Source of the DNA: Phycisphaerales bacterium
Lineage (GTDB): Bacteria > Planctomycetota > Phycisphaerae > Phycisphaerales > UBA1924
Direction: 5' to 3'
Assembly (NCBI GenBank): GCA_019747615.1
Contig: JAIEQQ010000062.1
Span: forward strand, 1 to 5,387
Length of the DNA: 5,387 bases
A program made the position numbers and the translations under genes. Below, piece after piece: positions 5,378 through 5,387 of this stretch (the stretch's first letter is position 1; each line of letters begins with the position of its first letter). Below the pieces are notes generated by a model that made no database searches, was not told where the DNA came from, and saw only the letters and a list, made by a program, of their open reading frames with translations.

Positions 5378-5387
5378 AGATGCTCAT

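Noticed and set aside
1..5387. tRNA, rRNA, CRISPR array or insertion sequence
   Set aside because: No cloverleaf-like or rRNA-like segment, no regularly spaced repeats and no transposase motifs or terminal inverted repeats were seen.

Overview
The window is GC-rich bacterial DNA, dense in genes, with five protein-coding genes and no recognisable RNA gene, insertion sequence or CRISPR array. A diderm host is likely: one product is a secreted lipoprotein of the M48 metalloprotease family, which usually sits in the periplasm or outer membrane. The GC-rich codon use, GTG and TTG starts, clear GGAGG-type ribosome sites and this mix of genes would fit a planctomycete-like bacterium, but that assignment is an inference and no marker gene proves it.

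Layout. On the + strand come a membrane-embedded P-loop NTPase of KAP-like design (its 5' end at or beyond the window edge) and, 14 bases later, a BtpA/SgcQ-family TIM-barrel protein; the two look co-transcribed. A 112-base spacer with a tandem 10-mer and a perfect 16-base GC palindrome leads to a lipoprotein of the M48 family. Its stop codon directly abuts the stop codon of a minus-strand family 2 glycosyltransferase, so the two genes converge with no spacer. A 257-base non-coding stretch holding palindromes then separates the glycosyltransferase from an unrecognised minus-strand protein that starts at a TTG near the right edge.

The genes do not form an obvious single pathway. The M48 lipoprotein and the glycosyltransferase both fit envelope maintenance or polymer assembly; the NTPase is predicted to lie at the inner membrane; BtpA-family proteins have no firmly known chemistry. 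I found no convincing undescribed multi-gene system. The points most worth following are the NTPase-BtpA pair, the WCGHC motif at the end of the M48 protein, the conserved-looking orphan gene at the right edge, and the palindromes in the two main spacers.
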